Below are positions 42,203 to 50,831 of a DNA stretch of 64,000 nt, one piece after another (position 1 is the first letter of the stretch; each line of letters opens with the position of its first letter). The notes below the pieces were generated by a model that searched no databases, was not told where the DNA came from, and was given only the letters and a program-made list of their open reading frames with translations. Origin of the DNA: Solwaraspora sp. WMMD1047. Lineage in GTDB: Bacteria > Actinomycetota > Actinomycetes > Mycobacteriales > Micromonosporaceae. Position numbers and translations under genes: made by a program. The stretch covers positions 5,374,501 through 5,438,500 of the forward strand of contig NZ_JARUBL010000001.1 in NCBI RefSeq assembly GCF_029626155.1. The letters run 5' to 3'.

Positions 42203-43123
42203 GTGAGCGTGGGCGCAGGTCATGACCACGGCGGGGCCGCCTCGCGGGCCGCCGACCAGCACCGGGGTCGGCTCTGGGCCGCGTTCGGGCTGCTCGCCGC
42301 CCTGATGCTCGTCGAGGCGGTCACCGCCCTGCTCACCGGCTCGCTGGCACTGCTCTCCGACGCCGGGCACATGTTCACCGACGTACTCGGGATCGGGATG
42401 GCCCTGGCGGCGATCACCGCGGCCCGCCGGGCGGTGGGTGACCCGCAGCGGACCTTCGGCCTCTACCGGCTGGAGGTGCTCGCCGCGCTCGCCAACGCCG
42501 TACTGCTCTCCGGCGTCGCGGTCTACGTGCTGATCGAGGCGGTGAGCCGCCTCGACGACCCACCAGAGGTGACCGCCGGCCCGGTGCTGGTGGTCGCGGT
42601 CGCCGGCCTGCTCGCCAACATCGTGGCCTTCGCCCTGCTCCGGTCCGGCGCCCGCGACAACATCAACATGCGGGGTGCGTATCTGGAGGTGCTCGGTGAC
42701 CTGCTCGGCTCGGTCGGGGTGATCGTGGCCGCCGTGGTGATCGCGACCACCCAATGGTGGTGGGCGGACCCACTGGTCGCGGTCGGGATCGGGCTGTTCA
42801 TCCTGCCCCGGACCTGGCGGCTCGGCCGGGCCGCGGTACGCATCCTGGTGCAGGCCGCGCCGGAGCACCTCGACGTGCCGGCCGTACGGTCCCGGCTCTG
42901 CGCCGTACCCGGCGTCTCCGACGTGCACGACCTGCACGTGTGGACGCTGACCTCGGGGATGGAGGTGGCCTCGGCCCACCTGACCATCGACCCCGACGCC
43001 GAGGTCGGCACGGTGCTCACCGCGGCCCGGTCGGCGCTGACCGAGGAGTTCCACATCGAGCACGCGACCCTGCAGGTCGAACCGGGCACCTCCCCCGGGG
43101 GCTGCGGCCCGACGACCTGGTGA
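42203..43123 (+). CDS. Cation diffusion facilitator (Zn/Co-type efflux)
   Basis: A CDF exporter of about 306 residues with six membrane helices. An N-terminal His motif (GHDHGG), the metal site in helix 2 (LLSDAGHMFTD) and its helix 5 counterpart (LEVLGDLLGS) are seen, followed by the cytosolic C-terminal domain (DVHDLHVWTL). Such proteins export Zn, Co or similar ions against protons. Start is uncertain: a TTG at 42173, or GTG at 42203/42209; GAGG lies five bases before 42203. A short inverted repeat ACAT-N4-ATGT upstream (near 42151) could be regulatory, with weak support. Confidence 0.88.
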   Translation: MSVGAGHDHGGAASRAADQHRGRLWAAFGLLAALMLVEAVTALLTGSLALLSDAGHMFTDVLGIGMALAAITAARRAVGDPQRTFGLYRLEVLAALANAVLLSGVAVYVLIEAVSRLDDPPEVTAGPVLVVAVAGLLANIVAFALLRSGARDNINMRGAYLEVLGDLLGSVGVIVAAVVIATTQWWWADPLVAVGIGLFILPRTWRLGRAAVRILVQAAPEHLDVPAVRSRLCAVPGVSDVHDLHVWTLTSGMEVASAHLTIDPDAEVGTVLTAARSALTEEFHIEHATLQVEPGTSPGGCGPTTW

Positions 43124-43249
43124 CGGCGCTCACCGCCCGGCTTAGCTACGTCTTAATTCGCCCCTTCTCACCTGAGAGAGCCGGATAACAGCCGGTAGGC
43201 TCGGCGACGGCCGCCGCCGGGCGGCGCCCTCACGGCGCCTGCGGTGGTC

Positions 43250-43354
43250 GTCGCCTAATCGCGTCCTGCGAGCCGGGGAACCATGTACGTGGGGTGTATC
43301 CGCGAAAGCGGTAGGGATCTTCCGTCCCGAACCCGTCAGCTAACCCGGTCGGCG
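43250..43354 (+). promoter_or_regulatory. c-di-AMP riboswitch (ydaO/yuaA)
   Basis: The leader of the peptidase gene contains the conserved blocks of the ydaO/yuaA aptamer in order: CGCCTAATC (43252-43260), AGCCGGGGAACC (43271-43282), GGGGTGTATCC (43291-43301), GTAGGG (43311-43316) and TCCCGAACCCGTCAGCTAACC. The closing stem is formed by CGCC and GGCG at the two ends. In actinobacteria this riboswitch controls wall hydrolases, turning them off when c-di-AMP is high. A TAGGCT -10 element lies at 43196-43201. The ribosome binding site GGAAGGA follows the aptamer at once. Confidence 0.9.
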
Positions 43355-43374
43355 GCTGACGGAAGGACGTGGCA

Positions 43375-44481
43375 ATGCCAGCACTGGCATCCGTACGACA
43401 TGCGCACGCGCGCCGGGCCGCCAGACCCGCGTCGCGCCGAAACACCCGATGGGCGGCCCGGCTGTTCGCCGCCGTCACGGTCGGCCTGGCGGCCACCCTG
43501 GTGAGCACCGGCACGGCGGTCGCCGCCGGACCCGCGACACCACTCGCCGCCCCGGTCCTCGCCCAGCAGGACTTCGACGAGGGCGGCTCGGACAGCCTGC
43601 GCAAGGCGCTGCAGGAGGCGTCCAAGGGCTTCCTCGACGCGCAGGCCGCGCTGAAGAAGTCGACCGAGCGGCAGAAGCAGCTCACCGAGCTGCTCAAGCA
43701 ACTCGAAACCGACCTCGCCGAGCAGAACCGCAAGCTCGGCGACCTGGCGGGCCGGGCCTACCGCACCGGGCGGTTGGGGCCGGTGTCGGCGCTGCTGGCC
43801 AGCGACTCACCGGACAGTTTCCTGGACCGGGCCGCCACCCTCGACTCGGTGGCCGCGAACGAGGACCGGCAACTGCGTCAGCTCCAGGAGACCAAGGAGC
43901 AGCAGACCCGGGCGAAGGCGGCGATCGACGCCGAGGTCGCCGAGGAGAAGAAGCAGGTCGAGGTGATGGCCAAGCGCAAGCAGCAGGCCGAGCGGGCGCT
44001 GGCGGCGGTCGGCAGCGGCGGCCCCAGCGGCGGGGTCAGCGGCTCCAACTCGGCCCGCGCCCGGGCCGTGGCGCGTAACTCCGACGGCTCGTTCCCGAAC
44101 GAGTCCTGCAGCCTCAACGACCCGACCACCTCGGGGTGCATCACCCCGCGGACGCTCAACGCCCTCAAGCAGGCCAAGGCGGCCGGCTTCACGCGGTTCG
44201 TCTCCTGCTTCCGCAGCGGCGGTTCGGGCGAGCACCCGCAGGGCAAGGCGTGCGACTTCGCCGCCCAGAAGAACGGCTTCGAGGGTACGGCCACCGGCGG
44301 TGACCGCACCTACGGCAACAACCTGGCGGCGTACTTCGTCAACAACGCGAGTCGGCTCGGGGTGCTCTATGTGATCTGGTTCCGGCAGATCTGGCTGCCG
44401 AGCAGCGGCTGGCGGGCGTACAACGGCGACGGCACGCCGTCCGGCGACCACACCAACCACGTACACCTGTCGATGAACTGA
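43375..44481 (+). CDS. Secreted coiled-coil cell-wall peptidase with M15-like C-terminal domain
   Basis: A 368-residue exported protein. The ATG at 43375 (GGAAGGA eight bases upstream) is better placed than the GTG at 43369. Signal peptide to about residue 50. A long coiled coil follows (about 70-205; SLRKALQEASKGFLDAQAAL, QKQLTELLKQLETDLAEQN), as in RipA/NlpC-associated wall hydrolases. The C-terminal domain (about 225-368) carries EHPQGKACDF and DHTNHVHLS, the His/Asp/His pattern of M15/VanY-fold zinc peptidases (ARB_07466-like). It is probably a peptidoglycan peptidase; the riboswitch ties it to c-di-AMP. Confidence 0.85.
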   Translation: MPALASVRHAHARRAARPASRRNTRWAARLFAAVTVGLAATLVSTGTAVAAGPATPLAAPVLAQQDFDEGGSDSLRKALQEASKGFLDAQAALKKSTERQKQLTELLKQLETDLAEQNRKLGDLAGRAYRTGRLGPVSALLASDSPDSFLDRAATLDSVAANEDRQLRQLQETKEQQTRAKAAIDAEVAEEKKQVEVMAKRKQQAERALAAVGSGGPSGGVSGSNSARARAVARNSDGSFPNESCSLNDPTTSGCITPRTLNALKQAKAAGFTRFVSCFRSGGSGEHPQGKACDFAAQKNGFEGTATGGDRTYGNNLAAYFVNNASRLGVLYVIWFRQIWLPSSGWRAYNGDGTPSGDHTNHVHLSMN

Positions 44482-44484
44482 TCC

Positions 44485-44536
44485 GTGATCGCGGAGGATC
44501 CGGTGTGCTGTCGTGCACCGGATCCTTTGCGATCAC
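44485..44536. terminator. Long bidirectional hairpin
   Basis: A 21-bp stem: GTGATCGC (44485-44492) and AGGATCCGGTG (44495-44505) pair with 44516-44526 and 44529-44536, with two G-U pairs between the blocks and a 10-base loop. It begins three bases after the peptidase stop, and its far arm contains the stop codon of the convergent TetR gene. Confidence 0.88.
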
Positions 44537-45108
44537 CGGGTGAGCAGGGCACGGAGGATGGTCTCGATGCCGGGTCGGGGGTCGAAGTCCGGGTCCCGGT
44601 AGGCCAGTTGGTGCAGCAGGACGCCGTCGAGGTAGTCGAGCATCAGGCGGCAGTGCAGGTCCGGATCGGTCGAGCCGGCGGCGCGCAGCCACGGGGTGGC
44701 CCAGCTGCGGATCTCGGCGCTGCCGCGGGCCAGTTCGGCGGCGAGTTCGGGGTTGACCGCCGCCTCCAGGCTGAGCGCGTACCGGGCCATCGTGCGGTCC
44801 CGCCCGTCGGCCAGCGCCAGCCGCACGAAGTCCACCAACGCCGGGACCAGCCCGGCCACCGGCCGGCTCCCGCCGGGCGATGCGGATGGTCCGCCGGGCG
44901 GGGCGAGCTGGGCCCAGTCGGCGCGGTCCAGAACGGCCAGCCGCTCCACCACCGCGCGCAGCAGTGCGTCCCGGGTCCGGTAGCGGTTGGAGGTGGAGCC
45001 GGCGGGTAGGGCCGCCTCAGCGTCGACCGCCCGGTGGGTGAGCTGGCGCAGTCCACGCCGGCCCAGCACCCGGATCGCCGCGTCGGCCAACTCCTCCTGC
45101 CTGGACAT
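44533..45108 (-). CDS. TetR-family repressor
   Basis: A 191-residue regulator. The N-terminal helix-turn-helix (LRQLTHRAVDAEAALPAGST, then NRYRTRDALLRAV) is of the TetR type; the ligand-binding part is all-helical. It is divergent from an FAD monooxygenase. The 62-bp gap holds two identical palindromes that are very probably its operators, so it should control itself and the oxygenase. The inducer is unknown, perhaps the oxygenase substrate. Confidence 0.9.
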   Translation of the reverse strand: MSRQEELADAAIRVLGRRGLRQLTHRAVDAEAALPAGSTSNRYRTRDALLRAVVERLAVLDRADWAQLAPPGGPSASPGGSRPVAGLVPALVDFVRLALADGRDRTMARYALSLEAAVNPELAAELARGSAEIRSWATPWLRAAGSTDPDLHCRLMLDYLDGVLLHQLAYRDPDFDPRPGIETILRALLTR

Positions 45109-45124
45109 GTGCTCACCCTAACAA

Positions 45125-45159
45125 CTACATCCGTAGTCACAGCAACTACATCCGTAGTA
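45125..45159 (+). promoter_or_regulatory. Pair of identical TetR operators
   Basis: The 14-bp sequence ACTACATCCGTAGT (ACTAC-N4-GTAGT inverted repeat) occurs twice, at 45125-45138 and 45146-45159. The centres are 21 bp apart, two helical turns, so two dimers could bind the same DNA face. The pair lies in the 62-bp gap between the divergent TetR and monooxygenase genes. Confidence 0.85.
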
Positions 45160-45170
45160 CCGTCGCCTCC

Positions 45171-46235
45171 ATGACGGGAAACGCGGCAGTCATCGGGGGC
45201 GGCATCGGCGGACTGGCCGCGGCTGCCATATTGCAGCGGGCCGGGTGGTCGGTCCGGGTCCACGAGCGGGCCGGCACGCTGGGCGGGGCCGGCACCGCGC
45301 TCGGCATGTGGCCGGAGGCGCTGCGCGCACTCGACGCGCTCGGCATCGGCGCCGAGGTCCGGCGGATCGGCGCGCCGCAGCGCACCGGCGAGTTCCGGCG
45401 GCCGGACGGCCGCCGGATCGCCACCATCGACGTGGCCGCCCTGGTCCGCCGGACCGGCGACACGGTGCACCTGATCTCCCGCCCGGCCCTGCTGCGACTG
45501 CTGGCCGGCGCCCTCTCCCCCGGCACGGTGACCTTCGACAGCGAGGTGACGAGCGTGTCGGACCTGGTCGACGACCACGACGTGGTGATCGCCGCGGACG
45601 GCATCTTCGGCCGGAGCAGGGGCCAGCTCTTCGGCGCCGCCGGCGCGCCCCGCTACGCCGGGGTGACCGCCTGGCGGGGCACGGTGCCGGGCGCGACCTC
45701 AGCGGTGACCGAGACCTGGGGGCCGGGTCGCCGGTTCGGCATCACCCCCCGCGAGGACGGCCGGACCAACTGGTACGCCTCCCTGCGTACCCCGGCCGGC
45801 GGGCGCGCCCCGGGCGGCGAGGTGACCCTCCTGCGGGCGCTCTTCGGGGACTGGCACGACGAGGTCCGTCGGGTGCTCGCCGGGATCCGCGAGGAGGAGG
45901 TGCTCCGGCACGACCTCTACCACCTCGCCCCGCCGCTGCCGTCCTACGTGGCCGGGTCGGTGGCGCTGATCGGCGACGCCGCGCACGCGATGACCCCGGA
46001 CCTCGGCCGGGGGGCGTGCGAGGCGCTCGTGGACGCGGTGACGCTGGGGCGCTGTCTGATCGACGAGCCGGCCGTCGCGGTGGCGCTGGCCCGCTACGAC
46101 CGCGCCCGGCGCCGGCCCACCCAGCGGCTGGCCCGGGTCTCGCACCTCGTCGGCCGACTGGCCCAGGCGCGGCGGTGGACCGGCGCCCGGAACGCGGCGG
46201 TCCGACTCGCACTCGCCGCCGGCCCGCCGAACTGA
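45171..46235 (+). CDS. FAD-dependent aromatic-type monooxygenase
   Basis: A 354-residue single-component flavin hydroxylase. The FAD Rossmann motif VIGGGIGGLAAAAIL opens the protein and the second flavin motif GDAAHAMTPDLGRGA lies near residue 270; a DG-type motif is present in VVIAADGIFG. Such enzymes hydroxylate small aromatic or similar compounds with NAD(P)H. Expression is probably induced by its substrate through the divergent TetR repressor. The ATG start lies 11 bp after the second operator, so repressor binding would block initiation. Confidence 0.88.
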   Translation: MTGNAAVIGGGIGGLAAAAILQRAGWSVRVHERAGTLGGAGTALGMWPEALRALDALGIGAEVRRIGAPQRTGEFRRPDGRRIATIDVAALVRRTGDTVHLISRPALLRLLAGALSPGTVTFDSEVTSVSDLVDDHDVVIAADGIFGRSRGQLFGAAGAPRYAGVTAWRGTVPGATSAVTETWGPGRRFGITPREDGRTNWYASLRTPAGGRAPGGEVTLLRALFGDWHDEVRRVLAGIREEEVLRHDLYHLAPPLPSYVAGSVALIGDAAHAMTPDLGRGACEALVDAVTLGRCLIDEPAVAVALARYDRARRRPTQRLARVSHLVGRLAQARRWTGARNAAVRLALAAGPPN

Positions 46236-46313
46236 TCGCTATACCACCCGGGAACGCCATCCGCATTTCGGGGCGGGCAACCCGAATGCGTCCGATGCAA
46301 TTCAGGTCGTCTC

Positions 46314-46394
46314 AGAGAGCGCTCTTTCGCTAGCCCTCCGTAGTGGATCAGCAACCGCGCCAACCTGGCATCGCCGGCCCTGAGAGCGCTCTCA
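46314..46394 (+). promoter_or_regulatory. Two LacI-type palindromes in the GH81 promoter region
   Basis: The 325-bp gap between the monooxygenase and GH81 genes holds a perfect 14-bp palindrome TGAGAGCGCTCTCA (46381-46394) and a weaker copy with core AGAGCGCTCT (46316-46325), centres 67 bp apart. This closely resembles the CebR/CelR operators of actinobacterial cellulase genes (core GAGCGCTC). A LacI-family regulator responding to glucan oligosaccharides is likely; none is encoded in the window. Nothing else was recognised in this gap. Confidence 0.75.
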
Positions 46395-46560
46395 CAGAAG
46401 TTATCGCCCGGACCGGCGGCTGTCAATACGAATGGGACTCGACAGCCCATGGACGGCAAAGTTCGGGCCGAAACATTGACAGAGCCGGCTGCCCTCTGGT
46501 GCCCTGCTCGCAACGACTCGTTAATGCGTACGAAATCCTTGCCCTTCCCCCGGAGGCACC

Positions 46561-49521
46561 ATGAGATCCCCTGTCCCCGGCTCGACCGCCCGGCGCGGCC
46601 TGGCGGCCGCGGCCGCCGTCGCGCTGGCCGCCGGCGCCCTCACCGTCATGGTGGCGCGCGGCGCGGACGCCGACACCATCGGCGCCGGCAGCTACACCAC
46701 CACCCGCCCGGCCGGCGGCGCCGCCCCCACCGCCTGCGGCAACATCGCCAGCAACCCGCGCCAGTACGTCACCGGCAACGCCCCGACCGGCGCGGTGCCC
46801 ACCAACGACTGGTGGTCGTCGCTGCTCTTCAAGCGCTGGGACTGCTCCTACTCGGAGCCGCTGCACGCCCACCCGATGTCGTTCGACACCGCCGCCGGCG
46901 GGCTCGGCGTCTCGTACACCACCGAGGCGGCCATCTCCGGCACCTCGACCGGGGTCGGCGAGTACCACTTCCCGTACACCACCGAGTTCACCCTCGGGGT
47001 GACCGGCCTGAACTCCCCCGACGTCAAGGTGGACGGCTGGACCGACTGGACGGTCAGCCCGTACTGGTCCGACGGCGCCCGCACCCTGCGCGCCACCATC
47101 GGCCACGGACTGCCCTTCGTGTACGCGCAGGTGACCGGCGGCAACGCCCGGCTCGCCTTCGGTGGCCCGCCGACGGTCTGGACCAACAGCGGCAACCGGA
47201 TCGGCTTCACCGTCCGCGGCCACGACTACGTCGCGTACGCCCCGAGCGGCGCCACCTGGACGGTCGGCGGCAGCGAGATCACCTCGAACCTGGCCGGTCG
47301 CGGCTACCTGTCGGTGGCCCTGCTGCCGACCACGCCGGGCACTTCGGCGGCGACCCGCACCGCGCTCGCCGACAGCTACGGCCGGTACGCCCACGCGCAC
47401 GTCACCGGCACCCGCGTCTCCTGGGCCTACAACCAGTCGTCGAGCACCGTCACCGCGACCTACGGCTTCACCACCACCGCCCGGGAGGGCACCGAACGCA
47501 ACACCGTCGCCTCCCTCTACCCGCACCAGTGGAAGAACCTGGCCGGCGGCACCCCGATCGGGCAGACCTACGTCTCGCCGCGCGGTCCGATGAAGACGCT
47601 CGTCGGCACCTCGTCGTTCAGCACCGGCATCCGCTACCACGGGGTGCTGCCGGAGGTCCCGGCCGTGGCCACCTCGGCCGGCGGCGACCTGGCCACCCTC
47701 GGCGGCTACCTGGACCAGGTGGCCGGCGGTGACCCGTTCGCCGGCTTCAACAACGACACCTACTGGACCGGCAAGGCGCTGGGCCGGGCCGCCCGGCTCG
47801 CCGAGATCGCCGACCAGCTCGGCCGCACCGCCCAGCGCGACGCGCTGCTGTCGGCGATCCGGACCCGGCTGACCGACTGGTTCACCGCCACCCCCGGCAA
47901 GACCCAGCGGGTCTTCCACTACGACCGGGCCTGGGGCACGCTCGTCGGCTACCCGGCCTCGTACGGCTCGGACACCGACCTCAACGACCACCACTTCCAC
48001 TACGGCTACTACATCGCCGCCGCCGCCACGCTCGCCAAGTTCGACCCGACCTGGGCCTCGACCAGCCGGTACGGCGGGATGGTGAACCTGCTGATCCGGG
48101 ACGCCAACGGCTGGGACCGGGGCGACACCATGTTCCCGTTCCTGCGCGACTTCGACATCTACGCGGGCCACGACTGGGCAGCCGGGCACGCGGCGTTCGG
48201 TGCCGGCAACAACCAGGAGTCCTCGTCGGAGGGGATGAACTTCGCCAACGCCCTGATCCAGTGGGGACTGGCCACCGGCAACACCGCGATCCGGGACGCC
48301 GGCCTGCACATCTACACCACCCAGGCGGCGGCCATCCAGGAGTACTGGTTCGACTCGTCGAACGAGAACTTCCCGGCCGGGTTCGGGCACACCTCGGTCG
48401 GCATGGTCTGGGGTGACGGCGGGGCGTACGCGACCTGGTTCAGCGCCGATCCGGAGATGATCCAGGGCATCAACATGCTGCCGATCACCGGCGGCTCGCT
48501 CTACCTGGGCTACCGGCCGGGCTACATCCCGACCAACTGGAACTCGCTCGTGACCAACAACGGCGGCCCGCCGACGGTGTGGCAGGACATCCTCTGGTCG
48601 TTCCAGGCGCTGAACAACGGCGACACCGCGCTGGCGAACTTCCGGGCCAACCCCAACTATCCGATCGAGGAGGGTGAGACCCGGGCGCACACCTTCCACT
48701 GGATCCGCAACCTGGCCGCGCTCGGCCAGGTCGACACCACGGTGACCGCGAACCACCCGCTGTACTCGGTCTTCACCAAGAACGGCAACCGCACCTACGT
48801 GGCGTCGAACATCTCGGCGAACCCGATCACGGTCACCTTCTCCGACGGCCGGACCCTGACGGTGCCGGCCGGGAAGACGGCCACCACCGGCGCGTTCACC
48901 TGGAGCGGCGGCAACGCCAACGGCGGCCTGCCCAACCCGACCACCCCGCCGACGACGAACCCGACCACCCCGCCGCCGACCACCGCACCGCCGACCACTC
49001 CCCCACCGACGACCGCCCCGCCGGTCGGGTCGAACCGGTTGTTCGTCCGCTCCGGCGGCGTCCTGTCGGCCACCGCCGGCGGCGGCGCGACCACGGTGAC
49101 CCTGCCGGCCGCCAACGGCAACTTCGACGGCACCCCCCGCAACCAGGCCACCTTCACGGTCTGCGGGCTGACCGGGTCGGTGAGCGGGGCGAGTGCCTTC
49201 GCGCTGCACGTCGACGCCGGCGGCGCCGTCGGGGCCGGGGTCCAGGCCCGCATCTCGTACGACGCCAGCGGCTCGGGCACCTTCGGCCGGGTCGAGACGT
49301 ACCGGTACTTCGCCACCGACCCGGTGCCCGGCACCGAGACCTACACCCAGTCGGCGGGGCTGGCCGCGTCGACCGGGAACCTGGCGGCGATGAACCGGGG
49401 CTGCGTGAAGCTGGAGCTGTGGAACGCGATCGGCAACGCCCCGACCACGGTCCGGGTCGACGCCACCGCCGCCCAGGGCACCCAGTCCACGGTGACCGTG
49501 CCGTTCGCGATCACCGGCTGA
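46561..49521 (+). CDS. Secreted GH81 endo-beta-1,3-glucanase with C-terminal glucan-binding module
   Basis: A 986-residue exported enzyme that cuts beta-1,3-glucan, as in fungal walls or callose. The ATG follows GGAGG. Signal peptide to about residue 37. The GH81 catalytic region (about 40-790) shows the conserved Asp476 in DHHFHYGYY and the Glu553/Glu557 pair in NNQESSSEGMN. A Thr/Pro linker (about 794-821) leads to a beta-sandwich of about 165 residues. That module resembles CBM56, a beta-1,3-glucan-binding family found at this position in actinobacterial laminarinases. Expression is probably controlled at the upstream palindromes. Confidence 0.93.
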   Translation: MRSPVPGSTARRGLAAAAAVALAAGALTVMVARGADADTIGAGSYTTTRPAGGAAPTACGNIASNPRQYVTGNAPTGAVPTNDWWSSLLFKRWDCSYSEPLHAHPMSFDTAAGGLGVSYTTEAAISGTSTGVGEYHFPYTTEFTLGVTGLNSPDVKVDGWTDWTVSPYWSDGARTLRATIGHGLPFVYAQVTGGNARLAFGGPPTVWTNSGNRIGFTVRGHDYVAYAPSGATWTVGGSEITSNLAGRGYLSVALLPTTPGTSAATRTALADSYGRYAHAHVTGTRVSWAYNQSSSTVTATYGFTTTAREGTERNTVASLYPHQWKNLAGGTPIGQTYVSPRGPMKTLVGTSSFSTGIRYHGVLPEVPAVATSAGGDLATLGGYLDQVAGGDPFAGFNNDTYWTGKALGRAARLAEIADQLGRTAQRDALLSAIRTRLTDWFTATPGKTQRVFHYDRAWGTLVGYPASYGSDTDLNDHHFHYGYYIAAAATLAKFDPTWASTSRYGGMVNLLIRDANGWDRGDTMFPFLRDFDIYAGHDWAAGHAAFGAGNNQESSSEGMNFANALIQWGLATGNTAIRDAGLHIYTTQAAAIQEYWFDSSNENFPAGFGHTSVGMVWGDGGAYATWFSADPEMIQGINMLPITGGSLYLGYRPGYIPTNWNSLVTNNGGPPTVWQDILWSFQALNNGDTALANFRANPNYPIEEGETRAHTFHWIRNLAALGQVDTTVTANHPLYSVFTKNGNRTYVASNISANPITVTFSDGRTLTVPAGKTATTGAFTWSGGNANGGLPNPTTPPTTNPTTPPPTTAPPTTPPPTTAPPVGSNRLFVRSGGVLSATAGGGATTVTLPAANGNFDGTPRNQATFTVCGLTGSVSGASAFALHVDAGGAVGAGVQARISYDASGSGTFGRVETYRYFATDPVPGTETYTQSAGLAASTGNLAAMNRGCVKLELWNAIGNAPTTVRVDATAAQGTQSTVTVPFAITG

Positions 49522-49528
49522 TCCCGAA

Positions 49529-49570
49529 CCCGAGGCGTCCGGTGCGCACCCGCGTACCGGACGCCTCGGG
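49529..49570 (+). terminator. GH81 gene terminator
   Basis: A perfect 15-bp stem (CCCGAGGCGTCCGGT at 49529-49543 with its complement at 49556-49570) and a 12-base loop begin eight bases after the stop. Confidence 0.85.
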
Positions 49571-49640
49571 CCACGGCACACGCACCCGACCGCTCCAGTG
49601 ACCGCCCAGGTCCCGTCCACTCGCATCGGGCGTGGCCGCC

Positions 49641-49819
49641 CTAGCCGCTCGGGGAGATGGGCACTGCTCCGCTGATGCGCAGGAGATCGAGCTTGTCGGC
49701 GTCCGGGGAGCCCTGGGCGCCGTGTAGACCACGATGCGCAGGTCCGAGCCATGGGCGGTCAACACGTCGCAGTCCAGGGCCCGGGTGGCGACCGGCCCGG
49801 CCGCCGGGCCGAGCGGGTG
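49641..49819 (-). pseudogene. Remnant of an MmyB-like XRE regulator (C-terminus only)
   Basis: The minus strand holds the end of a ligand-binding domain typical of MmyB-like helix-turn-helix regulators, split in two frames. HPLGPAAGPVATRALDCDVL continues to TAHGSDLRIVVYTA (49819 to about 49723). After a one-base shift near 49715-49723 the sequence goes on as QGSPDADKLDLLRISG to a TAG at 49641-49643. Family members read VVYTA-xPGSP in a single frame. A TGA (49820-49822) precedes the first piece and no helix-turn-helix region is found upstream. The 418-bp gap after GH81 is otherwise empty except for the terminator. Confidence 0.6.
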
Positions 49820-49939
49820 TCACGTCAACCTCGAACGGGCCGAGCCCTCCGCCGACGACTCCTACCGTCCGGGGCGGGAGTGCGAGCTGTTCACAGCCGC
49901 GCAGGCCCTCACCGCGACCGGCGGGTAGCCGACCCCCGG

Positions 49940-50620
49940 CTACGGAAGGAGGCGGCGGCCCTCCCAGGTCCCGTGTTCGGACAGCGGGCGGAACCGCATG
50001 AAGGCGGACTCGTGGTGGAAGTCCCGACGGTGCTGTTCGGCCATGGCGACGGCGTGGGTGTGGGCCTGCGGGACGGCGCTGCGGCCGTGCACCATGTCGG
50101 TCATCGCACGCACGCTGTGCCAGATGCTGAAGGTCGAGAAGGTGTGCGGCGGGCGGATCGCGGCGGTGGCGTACGTGGTGCCGGGGTGACCCGCGACCAG
50201 TCGTTCGACCGGCCGCCCCCAGGTCAGGAACCGGGGCAGCTCGGGCAGTTTGAGCCGGGCCAGGGTGACGGCCACGATCGGCTCCTCCGGATCCCAGCGG
50301 CCCGCCACCGTCGGTAGCCCAGCGAGGGCGGCGATCTCGCCGTACCGCCGCAGGTAGCGCAACCGCACGTGCCAGCCGCCGGCGAGCCGCCGCCCCAGAC
50401 CGTCGTCGGCGAGGAACCGCTCCAACGCCGATTCGTCCGCCCACTCGGCGAACATCGCCAGGCGCCGCAGCTGCATCCGCTCCAGCGACACCGCCGGGGC
50501 GCCGAGCCGCATCAACGCGAGGCATTCGGCGTGCCGTAGCCCGGCCGCCCGCGGGCCGCGCAGCAGTGCCCGAACGGTCACCGACGGCGGCACCAGCGCC
50601 AGATGGAACGAATGAATCAT
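49940..50620 (-). CDS. CrtA/spheroidene-monooxygenase-like protein
   Basis: A 226-residue protein. The ATG at 50620 is chosen because similarity begins at MIHSFHLALVPPSVTVRALL; the upstream extension has no ribosome binding site. The central part (RMQLRRLAMFAEWADESALE, GWHVRLRYLRRYGE) and FSIWHSVRAMTDMVHG resemble heme-binding dimeric alpha/beta-barrel proteins grouped with spheroidene monooxygenase CrtA. No carotenoid genes are near, so the carotenoid role is not supported. It is divergent from the subtilase, about 210 bp apart. Confidence 0.65.
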   Translation of the reverse strand: MIHSFHLALVPPSVTVRALLRGPRAAGLRHAECLALMRLGAPAVSLERMQLRRLAMFAEWADESALERFLADDGLGRRLAGGWHVRLRYLRRYGEIAALAGLPTVAGRWDPEEPIVAVTLARLKLPELPRFLTWGRPVERLVAGHPGTTYATAAIRPPHTFSTFSIWHSVRAMTDMVHGRSAVPQAHTHAVAMAEQHRRDFHHESAFMRFRPLSEHGTWEGRRLLP

Positions 50621-50831
50621 CGGCCCATCATCACCCGGCCGTTTCCGGATCACGAATGCTCGGCTGCCGCCTTGCGAAGTGCGGTACCGGCTGCCGGGGG
50701 TCGTCGGCTCTACTGTCTGCGTCCCCGGTCGACCCGCTCGCGTCCCCGGTCGGCACCGGCCGGCGGACGACCCACCTCCGGGTGCGCGGTCGTCAGGCGG
50801 GACATCCCGGCGATCAAAGGAGGGGAAGCTG

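Noticed and set aside
43171-43180. CTGAGAGAG, resembling the TPP riboswitch CTGAGA element
   Set aside because: The other conserved TPP-riboswitch blocks are missing; the leader belongs to the ydaO/yuaA aptamer just downstream.
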